From: Penium margaritaceum
Taxonomy: Eukaryota; Streptophyta; Zygnematophyceae; Desmidiales; Peniaceae
Direction of reading: 5' to 3'
Length of the DNA stretch: 45,848 nt
Assembly (NCBI GenBank): GCA_023375785.1
Contig: SZWC01003555.1
Span: 23,699 to 69,546, forward strand
Part shown: positions 1 to 10,183 of the stretch, in pieces
How positions within the stretch are numbered: the first letter of the stretch is position 1
How the letters are laid out: each line of letters begins with the position of its first letter
Program-made: the position numbers and the translations under genes
The notes under the pieces: generated by a model
Database searches by the model: none
What the model was told of the DNA's origin: nothing
What the model saw: only the letters and a program-made list of their open reading frames with translations

Positions 1-144
1 ATGCTATCCGTTGCGCTACACTTCTGGTGTCTCGCTTGGACTTGCACCACAAACAATGTTTGGGGGACTTACTCCAAGGGAGCAGTGCATGCCCAACCTG
101 TCCGTCAAGCCATAGCAGTGGCCATGGGGCATAGAAGAACAACA
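1..144 (-). repeat. Copia A 3' LTR, partial
   Basis: Positions 1-144 repeat 12345-12487 almost exactly, so this is the first part (minus sense) of the 3' LTR. It begins TGTTGTTCTTC at 144. A purine-rich tract read on the minus strand (AAGGGAGAGAT, about 145-155) lies immediately upstream and is the expected polypurine tract for plus-strand priming. The rest of the LTR lies outside the window. Confidence 0.9.
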
Positions 145-242
145 ATCTCTCCCTTGCACCTTAGGCCACCTGCTGTGGTAGTTTTCTTCAGCATGAACCT
201 GTAGCTCTAGGTTGTGTTGGCGCATGCCAATTTTCTTGATCT

Positions 243-845
243 TTAGTCCTCATGTCTTGCATCCACCATGCCGACTCCTTGAGCAACATGCAAGTCGCTG
301 TCTAGCGGCTTTGTCAAGAAGTCCGCAAACATTTTCTTGGTTGTGACGTGCTCCAGTTCCACGACACCCTTGGCAACAAGGTCACGTGAGTAGTGGTACC
401 GAATATCAATGTGCCTTGTACGCCGGGAGATCATGTCGTCCTCTGCCATAGCCATAGCACTTTGGTTGTCGATGCGGATGATGGTTGCTTCCTCTTGTGG
501 TGCTTTGATCTCATCGAGCAAACTGCGAAGCCACTGTGTTTCCTTGCACACTTCGGAGAGTGCAATGTACTCCGCCTCAGCAGTAGAAAGTGAGACGGTG
601 TCCTGCTTCCTGCTTGCCCACGAGACCGCACCACCGTTGAGAAGACAGACAAACCTTGAGGTTGACTTCCTGTCATCAATCCGTCCTCCCCAGTCCGCGT
701 CAGTGTAGCATGTCAGTCGAAGCAAGTCTGATCCTTCTAGACCTCCAAACCGAAGTCCAACGTGCCGAGTCTTTTTGAGGTAGCAAAAACTCCCCTTCAC
801 CACTTGCCAATGTTCTGGCCCAGGGTTGGCCACAAACCTGCTCAC
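243..845 (-). pseudogene. Copia A RNase H domain, end of gag-pol
   Basis: C-terminal part of the Copia A polyprotein, about 200 codons. It holds the usual Copia RNase H landmarks: YTDADWGG near the start, then STAEAEYIAL, then a DNQSA motif, ending in a FLTKPL segment. This domain degrades the RNA strand during reverse transcription. It is in the same frame as the RT segment to its right and is separated from it by one TAG at 846-848. Element B has glutamine at that site (EQV against D-stop-V), so the stop is probably a CAG to TAG change. The natural stop is followed by about 90 bases of untranslated sequence and then the 3' LTR. Confidence 0.9.
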
Positions 846-2147
846 CTAATCCACTGCATAAGCAATGTCAGGTCGTGTTCCCACCATTGCATACATGAGG
901 CTCCCAACGGCGGACTGGTATGGAATGTTTTGCATCTCCCGCCGGTCTGCCTCGTTGCTTGGTGACATAGAGGAGGAGAGCTTGCCGTGGGAGGGCATGG
1001 GCGTGCTGACGGGTTTGCAGTCCTCCATGTTGGAGCACTTCAAGACGTCCATGATGTACTTGGTCTGGTTGAGCTCGATGGTGCTTGCTCTGCGGTTGCG
1101 GTGAACAGCAATCCCGAGGTAGTACTCGAGAGGTCCCATATCCTTCATCTTAAACTTGCTGGCCAAATTTTTCTTGAGGTCCGTAAGGGCCTCTTGTGAG
1201 GAAGAACACATGATGAGATCGTCCACGTACAACGCCACGAGCAGCAAGCCACGTTCGTCCTCTCGCACATAGATGCTGGGGTCATTCTTGCAATGTGCAA
1301 AGGCGATCTCAGCCATGAAGCTGTCCATCTCCTTGTACCAGATCCGTGGGGCCTGTTTCAGCCCGTACAACGCCTTCACCAGCTTGTACACCTTACCCTT
1401 GGGTGCTTTGACACCTTCAGGTACCTCCATTAGCACCTCCTTGTCAAGCTTCCTGTAAAGAAAAGCTGTCTTCACATCCATCTGGTGGATCTCAAGGTCT
1501 TTGGCGGCAGCGACGGCAAGCAGGGACCTGATTGAGGCAAACGTAACAACCGGTGCGAAGGTCTCATCGTACTCAAACCCTGAACGCTGTGAGAATCCTT
1601 TTGCCACGACCCTTGCCTTGTACTTGTTGCTGCTATCATCTTGCTTCCACTTCAACCTAAGCACCCACTTTGAGCCCACCACGTGAGCGTTAGCGGGTCT
1701 GTCCACCAGCACCCATGTGCCATTTTCTTCGATGGACGCGAGCTCGCTGTCCACCGCCTCCTTCCACTTGGCCGCATCGGGCCTTGCCAGTGCCTCAGCC
1801 ATAGTGAGTGGCTCTCCCTGAGCCAAACAGGACCAGTTCAGTCCAGTCCAACTTCCGATGTCAGCTTCGTACTTTGGAGTTTGTTTTCTTTGTCGTGTGC
1901 TGCGACGTTGCATTGCTGGTGGATCTTCACAATGTTCTTGCTCCTGTGTTGTTGGCTTTCCTGAAGTTAAGTTTTCTTCTTTTGAAGAGCCACTGGCCTC
2001 TGAGCTGTTTTCAGAGGCCTCGGACGTCTCCGACTCAGTGTTGGAGCTCGCCGCTGCGTTAGCCTGCGCAGCCGCTCTCCCTGCCACACCACTGTTCTTC
2101 ATGGCCTGTTGTACTGGCACCATTTGCCAGTTTTCGGGAGCTTAATC
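846..2147 (-). pseudogene. Copia A reverse transcriptase and upstream linker
   Basis: Second half of the Copia A pol frame. The first part is a Ser/Glu-rich linker between integrase and RT. RT then starts near KWKEAVDSEL and includes VVAKGFSQRSGFEYDETFAP and the catalytic YVDD (about 1216-1230), so the catalytic aspartates are kept. Gypsy G begins at 2153 and cuts the frame between integrase and RT. Just left of the junction a TAA (2142-2144) stands where element B reads glutamine in the same context (GDQAP against GD-stop-AP). Codon frame matches the integrase part at 8933-9841 once G and one target copy are removed. Confidence 0.92.
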
Positions 2148-2152
2148 TCATG

Positions 2153-3077
2153 TGTTATGGGAGCCGCCGGTTGAGGCGGTGATGACGTCATCATGCTGAG
2201 GTCATATGCATGTTTTGATGCTGCCATTGTATTCTACATGAAAAACCGTGCAAAATCGACCCAAGAACCAGGTCATTTGGTGCAGGGACGAGAAAGATAC
2301 GGCCGTACAAAGGTGGGAGGCACACCTCCAGAAAACAGGAGACGTACCGGTTCGACCCCGAGCACGGCGGAGCGACTTTCTCGCCCACTGCAGCCGAAAC
2401 ACCCCTGGATGGACGTTTAGCCAATGAGGCAAGGTTCATTGGGGTCCATGGGCGCTTCGGGATGGCGGCTGGAGCTGCATTCGCAAGCAAGGGCGCTTCG
2501 GGCGGCCGTGACCTCCGCTGGCGGTGCTGCCAGCGGCCGTCACGCGTGGAGTATTCAAACGGCCATAACTTAGCCATTTCTTCACGGATTGAGGCATTCT
2601 TTGGTGCGTTGGAAAGCTCTCAGCGTGTACTACATGATGCATGTGTTATTTGCATGAGTGCACCTCGATAAAGGGCTTCGGAGCGCCGAGTAGATTTCGG
2701 CTGCCCCATAGGGGCTGGTACATAAGGAAGCCTAGGGATTGATCTAGGCATGCCAATCTTACCCAGAGACTATGTACATTGCCTTATACTGATCTATCAA
2801 TTCTAAAGGATTTATTCCTTGCCCAACTCTCCTTGTGTTCCAAGTGTTGCCTTGCACACGTCCATTCGATCCTACAAGTCTTACGCAGCGCACCTTGGTC
2901 CAAACGCCGCCGGGAGAGTCGCACGACGGAAACCTCGGTCACTAGCAGCGGCCTTGCTGCTAGGAGAGGGTCGTGCGACATCTCAAGGGTTGGCCCACAC
3001 ACCAAGGGGTTGAGGGTGGGAGGTTTATCCCAAGGGCTCGGCGTGTGACCGTCACGCCGGGCGCCCCTCGGTTCACA
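2153..3077 (+). repeat. Gypsy G 5' LTR
   Basis: 925 bp, pairs with 8008-8932 without net length change. It opens with a CCGCC/GGCGG inverted repeat (about 2164-2179), followed by the perfect palindrome GATGACGTCATC. No clear canonical TATA box; the best AT-rich candidates are near CGATAAAGGG (about 2667) and TACATAAGG (about 2720). It also holds an 11/11 match to the pol III B-box consensus (2349-2359). Confidence 0.96.
2181..2192. promoter_or_regulatory. TGACGTCA palindrome in Gypsy G U3
   Basis: GATGACGTCATC is a perfect 12-bp palindrome containing TGACGTCA, the core bound by bZIP factors of the CREB/TGA type. It is conserved in the 3' LTR at 8036-8047. Placement about 30 bp inside the LTR, in U3, fits an enhancer. 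The role is inferred. Confidence 0.4.
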
Positions 3078-3079
3078 TT

Positions 3080-3091
3080 TGGTATCAGAGC
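3080..3091 (+). other. Gypsy G primer binding site (tRNA-iMet 3' end)
   Basis: TGGTATCAGAGC is complementary to the 3' end of initiator tRNA-Met including CCA. It lies two bases after the LTR end. This is the usual plant LTR-element primer and contrasts with the half-tRNA site of Copia A and B. Confidence 0.9.
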
Positions 3092-3186
3092 GCGTGGACG
3101 TTCGCTCGGTTTTGCGCGGACCCAAGGGAGGCAGCAGATCTGCCACAACTGCGTTTGGCCGTAATTTTTTCGTCACGACCAGAACC

Positions 3187-4161
3187 ATGGCAGCAGCGGC
3201 GTACGACCAGGCCTACCTCATGGAGGAGATCCGGCGTGCTCTTGACGAGTTGCGTCAAGAGAACCAGCAGCTGCGTGCGGAGGTTGAGGCGAGGTACGTC
3301 GGCCAAGGGAGCAGTGCGTTGGTGGGTGTTGCATTGGCATCCGCACCTGCCTTTCGGCGGCCCAAGCCGAAGGAGCCGGAGTTCTACACCGGCAAGGGCA
3401 GTGCGCGCGAGTGGCTCTTCACGGTGAACCAGTACTTCACGGCGTTGGGAGTTCCCGTGGGAGAAGATGCCACAAGACTGGAGTATGCGCCTACGCTACT
3501 CCGGGGAATGGCGCTACAGTGGTGATCGGCGTTGTGCCGGCGGAACGCCGCTGGGTTGCCGGACGGGCTGGGGGCCGGGACACGGCTTCAGCCACTGTTG
3601 AGTCTACCGCTGGGACGGGAAGTGCAGCTCGGGGCACGGGCGTTGACGGAGAAGCCAGAGACGTGGGAGCAGTTCGAGACGATGTTCCAGGCGCGTTTCG
3701 ACCTCCTCAACGGCAGCCGGGTCGCACGTGATAAGATCAAGCACTTCAAGCAAGGCGGATCGGTCCAGGACTACACTACACGCTTCATGGCCTTGGCGGC
3801 GCAGATTGACGACCTCTCGGACGCGGAGGTGTACAACCGCTACCACGACGGCCTGAAGCCGCACGTCCAACGCGAACTCGCGGTGCTCGGGTTGCGGACC
3901 TTTGCGGAGTTGGTCTCGGCGACGGAGCGCATAGATGCGGTAAGCTACAATGCGCGCCGGACCAGCTATGCAACACAACCACGGGTGGAGCAGCTGAGTC
4001 AGGCTGTGCCCATGGAGGTGAATGCAATCCAAGCCGGACAGCGGGGCGCGGGCGGACAGCAAGGACCGAGAGGCAAGTGCTGGGCTTGTGGTGAGGAGGG
4101 TCATTGCAAGCGGGATTGCCCCAAGCGCAAGGCACAGCAGGGAAACGGGCAACAACAGTGA
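3187..4161 (+). pseudogene. Gypsy G gag
   Basis: Gag capsid/nucleocapsid protein of about 324 codons from the ATG at 3187. N-terminal coiled coil (LMEEIRRALDELRQENQQLR), then a retrotransposon-gag capsid domain (around REWLFTVNQYF, and later VQDYTTRFMALAAQIDD), then a nucleocapsid zinc knuckle CWACGEEGHCKRDC near the end, matching CX2CX4HX4C. One in-frame TGA at 3523-3525 follows a TGG; the simplest ancestor is TGG TGG. The stop at 4159-4161 overlaps the pol frame, which lies in another frame from about 4104, as expected for frameshift-type gag/pol expression. Confidence 0.92.
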
Positions 4162-4781
4162 GGAGGGGACGACCTACTGCTGCAAGTCTTTTGTCCGCAA
4201 AGGATAGCACCAGCCCTGAAAGGCTTTTGCCAATTAAGGAGCTGCCTCAAGTGCTGTTATGGAATGAAGGTGAGACCCGACAGTTTCCAGGGATCGTCTT
4301 GGAGCAGGTTCATGAGATTCCGCAGGGGAATTTCAAGGGTCGGAGGAAGCTACGCGGGCTGCTAGACGGCAGTGCAAGTCATAGCTTCTTCAACGACAGT
4401 TTGGGGACGAGGTTGGAGCTCGCACGGCAGCCGGGGACGTCGGCCAAGGTGCGGCAGGTGTCCGGAGTGGTGGAGTGCGGCAGGCCTCTCGTCAAGCACA
4501 AGGTCCATATGGGTGAGTTGGGTTGTAACATGGAGTTCCACACTTGCCCTATGGATGACTACAATTGTTTGATCGGCCGGGATCGGTTACACGCCTGGAA
4601 TCCGGAGGTGGATTGGAGGTGCAACCGGGTGGTCGTGAAGGCGGGCGGGAAAGATATCACTTTGCCTTTGTGGCGGGGTGAGTCGAAGGAGTCAGAAGTG
4701 GCGGAAGCAGGGAAGCAGCTGCGCGTCATCAACTTGCAGCAGCTAAAGCGGTGCGAGCGCAAGGGTGGCCAGGTTTACTAG
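4104..4781 (+). pseudogene. Gypsy G protease region of pol
   Basis: Start of pol, in a different frame from gag and overlapping its end. The retropepsin-like domain is centred on LLDGSASHSFF (about 4359-4391). Family members normally read D-S/T-G at the catalytic site; here it is D-G-S, an unusual order that may inactivate it or be a lineage variant. MDDYNCLIGRDRLHAWNP downstream corresponds to the conserved second half of Gypsy proteases (ILG-W-like). An in-frame TAG at 4779-4781 separates this from RT. Confidence 0.85.
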
Positions 4782-5379
4782 GCATGGGTGCGTCCACAAC
4801 AAGCAGCAGAGCAGCAGATTGCAGCGGTTGAAGCAGCGGAGGGGCAGTCGGTGGAAGGCGCGGGGGCTCCAAAGTTGCCTCTAGGTGTTGGGGAGGTGCT
4901 CAAGGAGTTCGGGGACGTTTTTCCGGAGGAATTGCCAAAGGGACTGCCACCGCGGCGCGACATCGACCACAAGATCGAGGTGGTGCCAGGTTCGTCGCCA
5001 ACGGTGCGGTCCTACAACCGCATGAGCGACGCGGAGCTTGCGAGGCTCAAGAAGCAGTTGGGGGAATTGGTGGAGCAGGGCTTCATTCGACCGTTGGTGT
5101 CTCCATATGCGGCACCGGTGCTGTTCGTCAAGAAGAAATCAGGGGAGCTCCGGATGTGCGTGGACTACCGGGCGCTCAACAACATCACGGTGAAGAACCG
5201 CTACCCGTTGCCGCGGGCCGAGGAGCTGTTCGACCAGCTACGAGGCGCACGCGTCTTTAGCAAACTGGACCTGAGGTCGGGGTACCACCAAATCCGCATT
5301 GCGGAGGAGGATGTGGAAAAAACCGCGTTTCGGACGCGCTATGGACACTTTGAGTATCTCGTGATGCCTTTTGGGCTAA
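4782..5379 (+). pseudogene. Gypsy G reverse transcriptase, first contig copy
   Basis: N-terminal RT of the Gypsy type: [20 protein letters not shown], then [52 protein letters not shown] and [11 protein letters not shown]. It stops at an N (5380). Positions 5109-5379 are then repeated at 5381-5651, so this is the end of one contig that should overlap the next. In frame with the protease region. Confidence 0.9.
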
Positions 5380-5380
5380 N
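5380..5380. other. Single-N contig join with duplicated flank
   Basis: The 271 bases before the N (5109-5379) reappear after it (5381-5651) with four mismatches that I can see. The repeat starts and ends without any biological boundary and breaks the RT in the middle of a conserved motif. This is an unmerged contig overlap, not a real tandem duplication. Confidence 0.9.
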
Positions 5381-6640
5381 GCGGCACCGGTGCTGTTCGT
5401 CAAGAAGAAATCAGGGGAGCTCCGGATGTGCGTGGACTACCGGGCGCTCAACAACATCACGGTGAAGAACCGCTACCCGTTGCCGCGGGCCGAGGAGCTG
5501 TTCGACCAGCTACGAGGCGCACGCGTCTTTAGCAAACTGGACCTGAGGTCGGGGTACCACCAAATCCGCATTGCGGAGGAGGATGTGGAGAAAACCGCGT
5601 TTCGGACGCACTATGGACACTTTGAGTATCTTGTAATGCCTTTTGGGCTAACGAATGCTCCTACTACGTTCATGGCGTTGATGAACCGGGTGTTCCACCC
5701 CTACTTGGACCAGTTCGTGGTCGTCTTCCTCGACGACATCCTTGTCTACTCGCGAACGATAGAGGAGCACCAAGAGCACCTGCAGACGGTGATGGAAGTA
5801 CTGAGAAAGGAGCGGCTGTTTGCCAAGCTCAGCAAGTGTGAATTCGCCAAGCAGGAGGTGGAGTTCCTCGGGCACATTGTCAGCGGGAGGGGAATCCGCA
5901 TGGACCCAAAAAAGGTGGAAGCAGTGCAGGAGTGGCCAGAGTCGGCGTGCATGCGTGACATCCAGGTTTTTCTGGGTTTTTCGAACTACTACCGGAGGTT
6001 TATCCGGGGGCACGCGGCAATGGGAGCACCCTTGATAGACTTGCTCAAGACAGGGCGCCAATGGGAGTGGGGTGCAAAGGAGGGGCAAGCCTTCGGTGCA
6101 ATGAAGGCTGCCATGTGTCAAGCCCCGGTGTTGGTGCATCCGGACACGAGCAAGGAGTACGTGTTGGCGACAGACGTAAGCGACTGTGCGATCGGCGGGG
6201 TGCTGATGCAGGACCAAGGGAAGGGGTTGCAGCCCATTGCGTACTACTCCAAGAAGCTGAAAGGGGTTGAGCTCAAGTACCCAATCCACGAGAAGGAGAT
6301 GCTCGCGGTGGTCCAGGCCTTCAAGCAATGGAGGTGCTACCTTGAGGCGCAGCGGTGTGTGGTACACACGGACCACTATGCGCTCAAGTACCTCAAGTCG
6401 CAGCCAAACCTGAGTCGTCGTCAAGCACGGTGGATGGAGCTGCTGGAGGGCGGCTTTGACTACGAGATCCAGTACAAACCAGGGAGGATCAATCCAGCGG
6501 ACCCGCTTTCGCGTCGCCCGGACTTGGGCGTGCATGCGATCACGGTGCTGGCGGGATCTCCAATCATCCACAGCCTGTTTGCACACGGGTATGCGGAGGA
6601 CAAGGACTTTGTCGGAAGTATGCTGAAGGGGTGCAAGTAG
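5381..6640 (+). pseudogene. Gypsy G reverse transcriptase and RNase H
   Basis: Continues RT after the join, repeating its conserved middle, then [15 protein letters not shown], the catalytic FLDD ([12 protein letters not shown], about 5716-5751) and the thumb/connection with [14 protein letters not shown]. RNase H follows: [47 protein letters not shown], and the tail [19 protein letters not shown] at 6638-6640 ends the open stretch. The same frame goes on with recognisable protein (DGQYWRREKE), so the stop is a mutation inside pol. Confidence 0.93.
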
Positions 6641-7464
6641 GACGGCCAGTATTGGCGGCGTGAGAAGGAGAACCAGATTGTGGTACCACGGAGTGCATCA
6701 TTACGGCAAGCGCTATTGGAAGAGGCGCATGACTCGCACTATAGTGGTCACTTCGGCCATGACAAGACCTTCAAGACGCTTGCGCGCCAATATTGGCAAC
6801 GATGGGAGCAGATTGTAAGGAGTACGTGAGCAGCTGTGACACGTGCCAAAGAATCAAGTCACGGAGGACACGGGCGCCAGGGGAGCTGCAGCCGCTACCG
6901 GTGCCGGAACGTCTGTGGACGGACATCTCACTTGATTTTGTGGGGGGTCTTCCACGGAATGCAACGGGCAACACCATGGTGCTGGTGGTGGTGGACCGGT
7001 TCAGCAAGATGGCGCACTTTATTCCATGTACAGAGAAGGTCACAGTAGCAGAGACGGCTCAACTCCTCTTGCAACACGTCATCAAACTGCACGGGGTGCC
7101 GAAGTGCATGGTCTCGGACCGCGACCCGCGCTTCACCTCCCGGTTTTGGGAGGAACTCTTCAAGAAGCTAGGCACCCGTGTGGCTCTTTCATCGGCCTAC
7201 CATCCCCAAACGGATGGCCAAACTGAGCACACCAATCAGACCATGGAGCAGCTACTGCGGGGAATCTTGGAGCCGGATGGCAAGGGATGGGAATGCAAGC
7301 TTCCGGTGGCTGAGTTTACCTACAACTCAGCAGTGCATGCCTCTACGGGACGGTCCCCCTTTGAGGTAGTGTATGGAGTGCTACCGGCATGTCCCTCAGA
7401 CATGGCAACGGGTTCGGACCTACCTGCGGTGCAGCAGTTTACAAGTGACTTCACAGAGGTGTGA
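6641..7464 (+). pseudogene. Gypsy G integrase core
   Basis: N-terminal H2C2 zinc finger: HDSHYSGHFGHDKT supplies the histidines and CDTCQRIKS the cysteines. The catalytic core has D (WTDISLDFVGG), D (MVSDRDPRFTS) and E (TDGQTEHTNQTMEQ; the usual NR is TN). A frameshift near 6795, within the zinc finger, moves the reading to the frame that opens at 6793. An in-frame TGA at 7462-7464 stands where arginine (CGA) is the simplest ancestor. Confidence 0.9.
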
Positions 7465-8007
7465 CGCGGTGTACGCGAGGCGCTACACAAGGCACAGCAG
7501 CAGATGAAGCGGCAAGCGGACAAGCACCGGATAGCCAAGGAGTTCTCGGTGGGACAACAGGTGCTGCTGAGCTCGCGAAACCTGCAGCTGGCGGGGGTGG
7601 GCAGCGACAAGCTCAAGCCACGGTAGGTGGGTCCTTTTCCGGTCAAGGAGAAGCAGTCTTCGGTGAGCTACAAGTTGGAGCTGCTGGACCACTATGGGAT
7701 CCATCCCATATTCCACGCTTCTCTTCTCAAGGCCTACAAGGAGCCGGATGCGCAGTTCGCGGCGCGGGGACAGGCCCCTCCCCCACCGGTCTTGGTGGAG
7801 GGTGAAGAGGAGTATGTGGTGGAGAAGATTCTCGAGCACCGTCGGTGCGGTAACGGGTGGCAATACCTGGTGCAATGGCTCGGCTATGGGCCTGAGCACA
7901 ACTGCCGGGTCCCCGAAACCGATTTCCACAGGGGCGGTGCTGTCAACACGGTCCTCCGAGCGTACCAGGACCGCACCGGGATGGTGCACCCTCGGAGGGA
8001 GGGGTGA
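7465..8007 (+). pseudogene. Gypsy G integrase C-terminus with chromodomain
   Basis: Same frame as the core. It begins with the integrase C-terminal domain (QQQMKRQADKHR, then VGPFPVKEK, KLELLDHYGIHPIFHASLLK) and ends in a chromodomain: EEEYVVEKILEHRR, then WQYLVQWLGYGPEHN. Chromodomains guide chromovirus integration toward marked chromatin. A TAG at 7624-7626 lies in KPR-stop-VGPF, where relatives have tryptophan (TGG to TAG). The true stop TGA is at 8005-8007, directly against the 3' LTR; the purine run GGAGGGAGGGGTGA overlapping the last codons is the polypurine tract. Confidence 0.92.
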
Positions 8008-8932
8008 TGTCATGGGAGCCGCCGGTTGAGGCGGTGATGACGTCATCATGCTGAGGTCATATGCATGTTTTGATGCTCCCATTCTATTCTACATGAAAAA
8101 CCGTGCAAAATCGACCCAAGAACCGGGTCATTTGGTGCAGGGACGAGAAAGATACAGCCATGCAAAGGTGGGAGGCACACCTCCAGAAAACAGGAGACGT
8201 ACCGGTTCGACCCCGAGCACGGCGGAGCGACTTTCTCGCCCACTGCAGCCGAAGCACCCCTGGATGGACGTTTAACCAATGAGGCAAGGTTCATTGGGGT
8301 CCATGGGCGCTTCGGGATGGCGGCTGGAGCTGCATTCGCAAGCAAGGGCGCTTCGGGCGGCCGTGACCTCCACTGGCGGTGCTGCCAGCGGCCGTCACGC
8401 GTGGAGTATTCAAACGGCCATAACTTAGCCGTCTCTTCACGGATTGAGGTGTTCTTTGGTGCGTTGGAAAGATCTCAGCGCGTACTACATGATGCATGTG
8501 TTATTTGCATGAGTGCACCTCGATAAAGGGCTTCGGAGAGCCGAGTAGATTTCGGCTGCCCCATAGGGGCTGGTACATAAGGAAGCCTAGGGATTGATCT
8601 AGGCATGTCAATCTTACCCAGAGACTATGTACATTGCCTTGTACTGATCTATCAAGTCTAAAGGATTTATTCCTTGCCCAACTTTCCTTGTGTTCCAAGC
8701 GTTGCCTTGCACACGTCCATTCGATCCTACAAGTCTTCCGCACCGCACCTTGGTGCAAACGCCGCCAGGAGAGTCGCACGGCGGAAACCTCGGTCACTAG
8801 TAGCGGCCTTGCTGCTAGGAGAGGGTCGTGCGACATCTCAAGGGTTGGCCCACACACCAAGGGGTCGAGGGTGGGAGGTTTATCCCAAGGGCTCGGCGTG
8901 TGACCGTCACGCCGAGCGCCCCTCGGTTCACA
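8008..8932 (+). repeat. Gypsy G 3' LTR
   Basis: 925 bp, partner of 2153-3077, starting TGTCATGGG and ending GGTTCACA. It repeats the TGACGTCA palindrome (8036-8047) and the B-box-like site (8204-8214). The base after it (8933) resumes Copia A integrase. Confidence 0.96.
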
Positions 8933-9841
8933 TCCTGACTCCAGCAGCACCAACCACTCTCCCTGTTTTGGAGTTTGCATGGGATCAAGCATCTCTTCCT
9001 TGCCTGATTTCCTTTCATCAAAGGTTACATCCCGGCTGGTGATGAGTCTTCTTCCTGCCAGGTCCCACAGGCGGTAGGTCTTGTGGGGCGTCTCATAGCC
9101 CACCATAACGCACTTTCGCGCTCTTGCATCAAGCTTGCCGGCACCCTCACCCGCCTGGATCTTTGCCCATGCGGTGTAGCCAAATACTTTCAGGTGTGAT
9201 GCGTCCAGCTTCTTCCCTGACCAAACTTCTTGTGGCGTCATCTGTTGCTTTCCCTTGTTCTTTCCGCGCCTGCCCAGAGCAGCTGCAAGAGTCTGGTTGA
9301 TGAGATAGCATGTCGTTCTTGTCGCTTCTGCCCAGAACCGCGGTGGAAGCTTTGCATCAAAGAGCATGCTACGTACCATGCCAAGGATGGTCTTATTCAT
9401 CCGTTCGGCAACACCATTGCTCTGCAGCGTGTAAGGCGTTGTGGGCTGGTGGTTGATCCCATGTTGACGCAACCAGCCCTTGCATGCCTCGTACTCTCCG
9501 CCGTTGTCGCTTTGTATCGCTTTGACTTTCTTTCCGGTCTGCCGCTCCACCATGGCGATAAACTCCTGCAACTTTTCTCTGACCTCTCCCTTTGCTTTGC
9601 GGAAGAAGATCCACACCTTGCAACTGTGGTCGTCTATGAAGGTCAGAAAACACTTGCTACCACCATTTGACGCCGTGCGAAAGGGTCCGCACACGTCGGT
9701 GTGAATCAGGTCAAGGGCTGATTCTGCGCGGCGACCATTGCGCTCAAAGCGAGTTTGCTTGGTCTTGCCTTGGACGCAAGGTTCACACAGGCTGCCACAC
9801 CCAACCGCATCCTTCTTCCAACCATCCATGCCACGGACCAG
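8933..9841 (-). pseudogene. Copia A integrase
   Basis: Open for about 300 codons on the minus strand, up to the point where Gypsy G breaks it. The zinc-finger cysteines are in CGSLCEPCVQGK. The catalytic triad is complete: D in LDLIHTDVCGPF, D in AIQSDNGGEYEA and E in SNGVAERMNK. The C-terminal part reads WSGKKLDASHLKVFGYTAWA and VMVGYETPHKTYRLW. Copia integrases insert the cDNA copy. The open frame runs on past 8933 into LTR sequence of G, which is not part of the gene. The start of this piece follows a TAG at 9842-9844. Confidence 0.93.
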
Positions 9842-10183
9842 CTATTGTTGCTGGATGACTTGGAGCGTGTTGTTTGCAGCATGCCCAAAGCGTCTATGCC
9901 ACAGATCAGCATCTTCGTCTTTTGCGGCAGAGGATGGTTTTTCAGTTTTTGTTGGTGTGCTCTCCAGCGTCGGTGTCGAGACCACTGCCTCCGCTGCACC
10001 CGCATGACCCTCGTTTTCCGAGCTCTTTGCTGCCGTTGTCTGCAATACGTAGAGTCCGTCAACCCGTGGAACCTGTGCCACGAGATCTTTGTTGGCGTAG
10101 AGGACCTTGATGTCCTCGTTCCTGGCGATGACCGCCTTCTTCTGCGTGAACACCACCGTCATGTCGTTGTCCGTTATTTTTTA
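9842..10183 (-). pseudogene. Copia A GAG-pre-integrase segment
   Basis: Pol segment between protease and integrase, in frame with both. It includes ANKDLVAQVPRVDGLYVLQT and the zinc-finger histidines in ADLWHRRFGHAANNTLQ, which pair with the cysteines in the next segment. It is bounded by TAA at 10181-10183 and TAG at 9842-9844. Confidence 0.88.

Larger units (their letters stand above)
2153..8932 (+). mobile_element. Gypsy G, chromodomain Ty3/Gypsy element inserted in Copia A
   Basis: Full-length LTR retrotransposon with two 925-bp LTRs (2153-3077, 8008-8932), both starting TGT and ending CACA. The flanking 5 bp are TCATG (2148-2152) and TCCTG (8933-8937), a target duplication with one mismatch. 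A 12-base PBS for the 3' end of initiator tRNA-Met (TGGTATCAGAGC) lies 2 bases after the 5' LTR. Pol order is protease, RT, RNase H, integrase, chromodomain, which marks a chromovirus. By eye the LTRs differ at about 30 of 925 sites (about 97% identity). It has several stops, one frameshift and an assembly duplication at the N at 5380. Confidence 0.96.

Noticed and set aside
5109..5651. A real tandem duplication of the RT palm in Gypsy G
   Set aside because: An N sits exactly at the junction and the repeat ends have no biological boundary; contig overlap is the simpler reading.
5648..6586. Minus-strand ORF of 312 codons opposite Gypsy G RT
   Set aside because: It lies antisense to clear RT and RNase H motifs and has no domain of its own.
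8501..8932. C-terminal 140 codons of the long minus-strand ORF containing Copia A integrase
   Set aside because: They read antisense LTR sequence of Gypsy G after the insertion point at 8932/8933 and are not part of the integrase.
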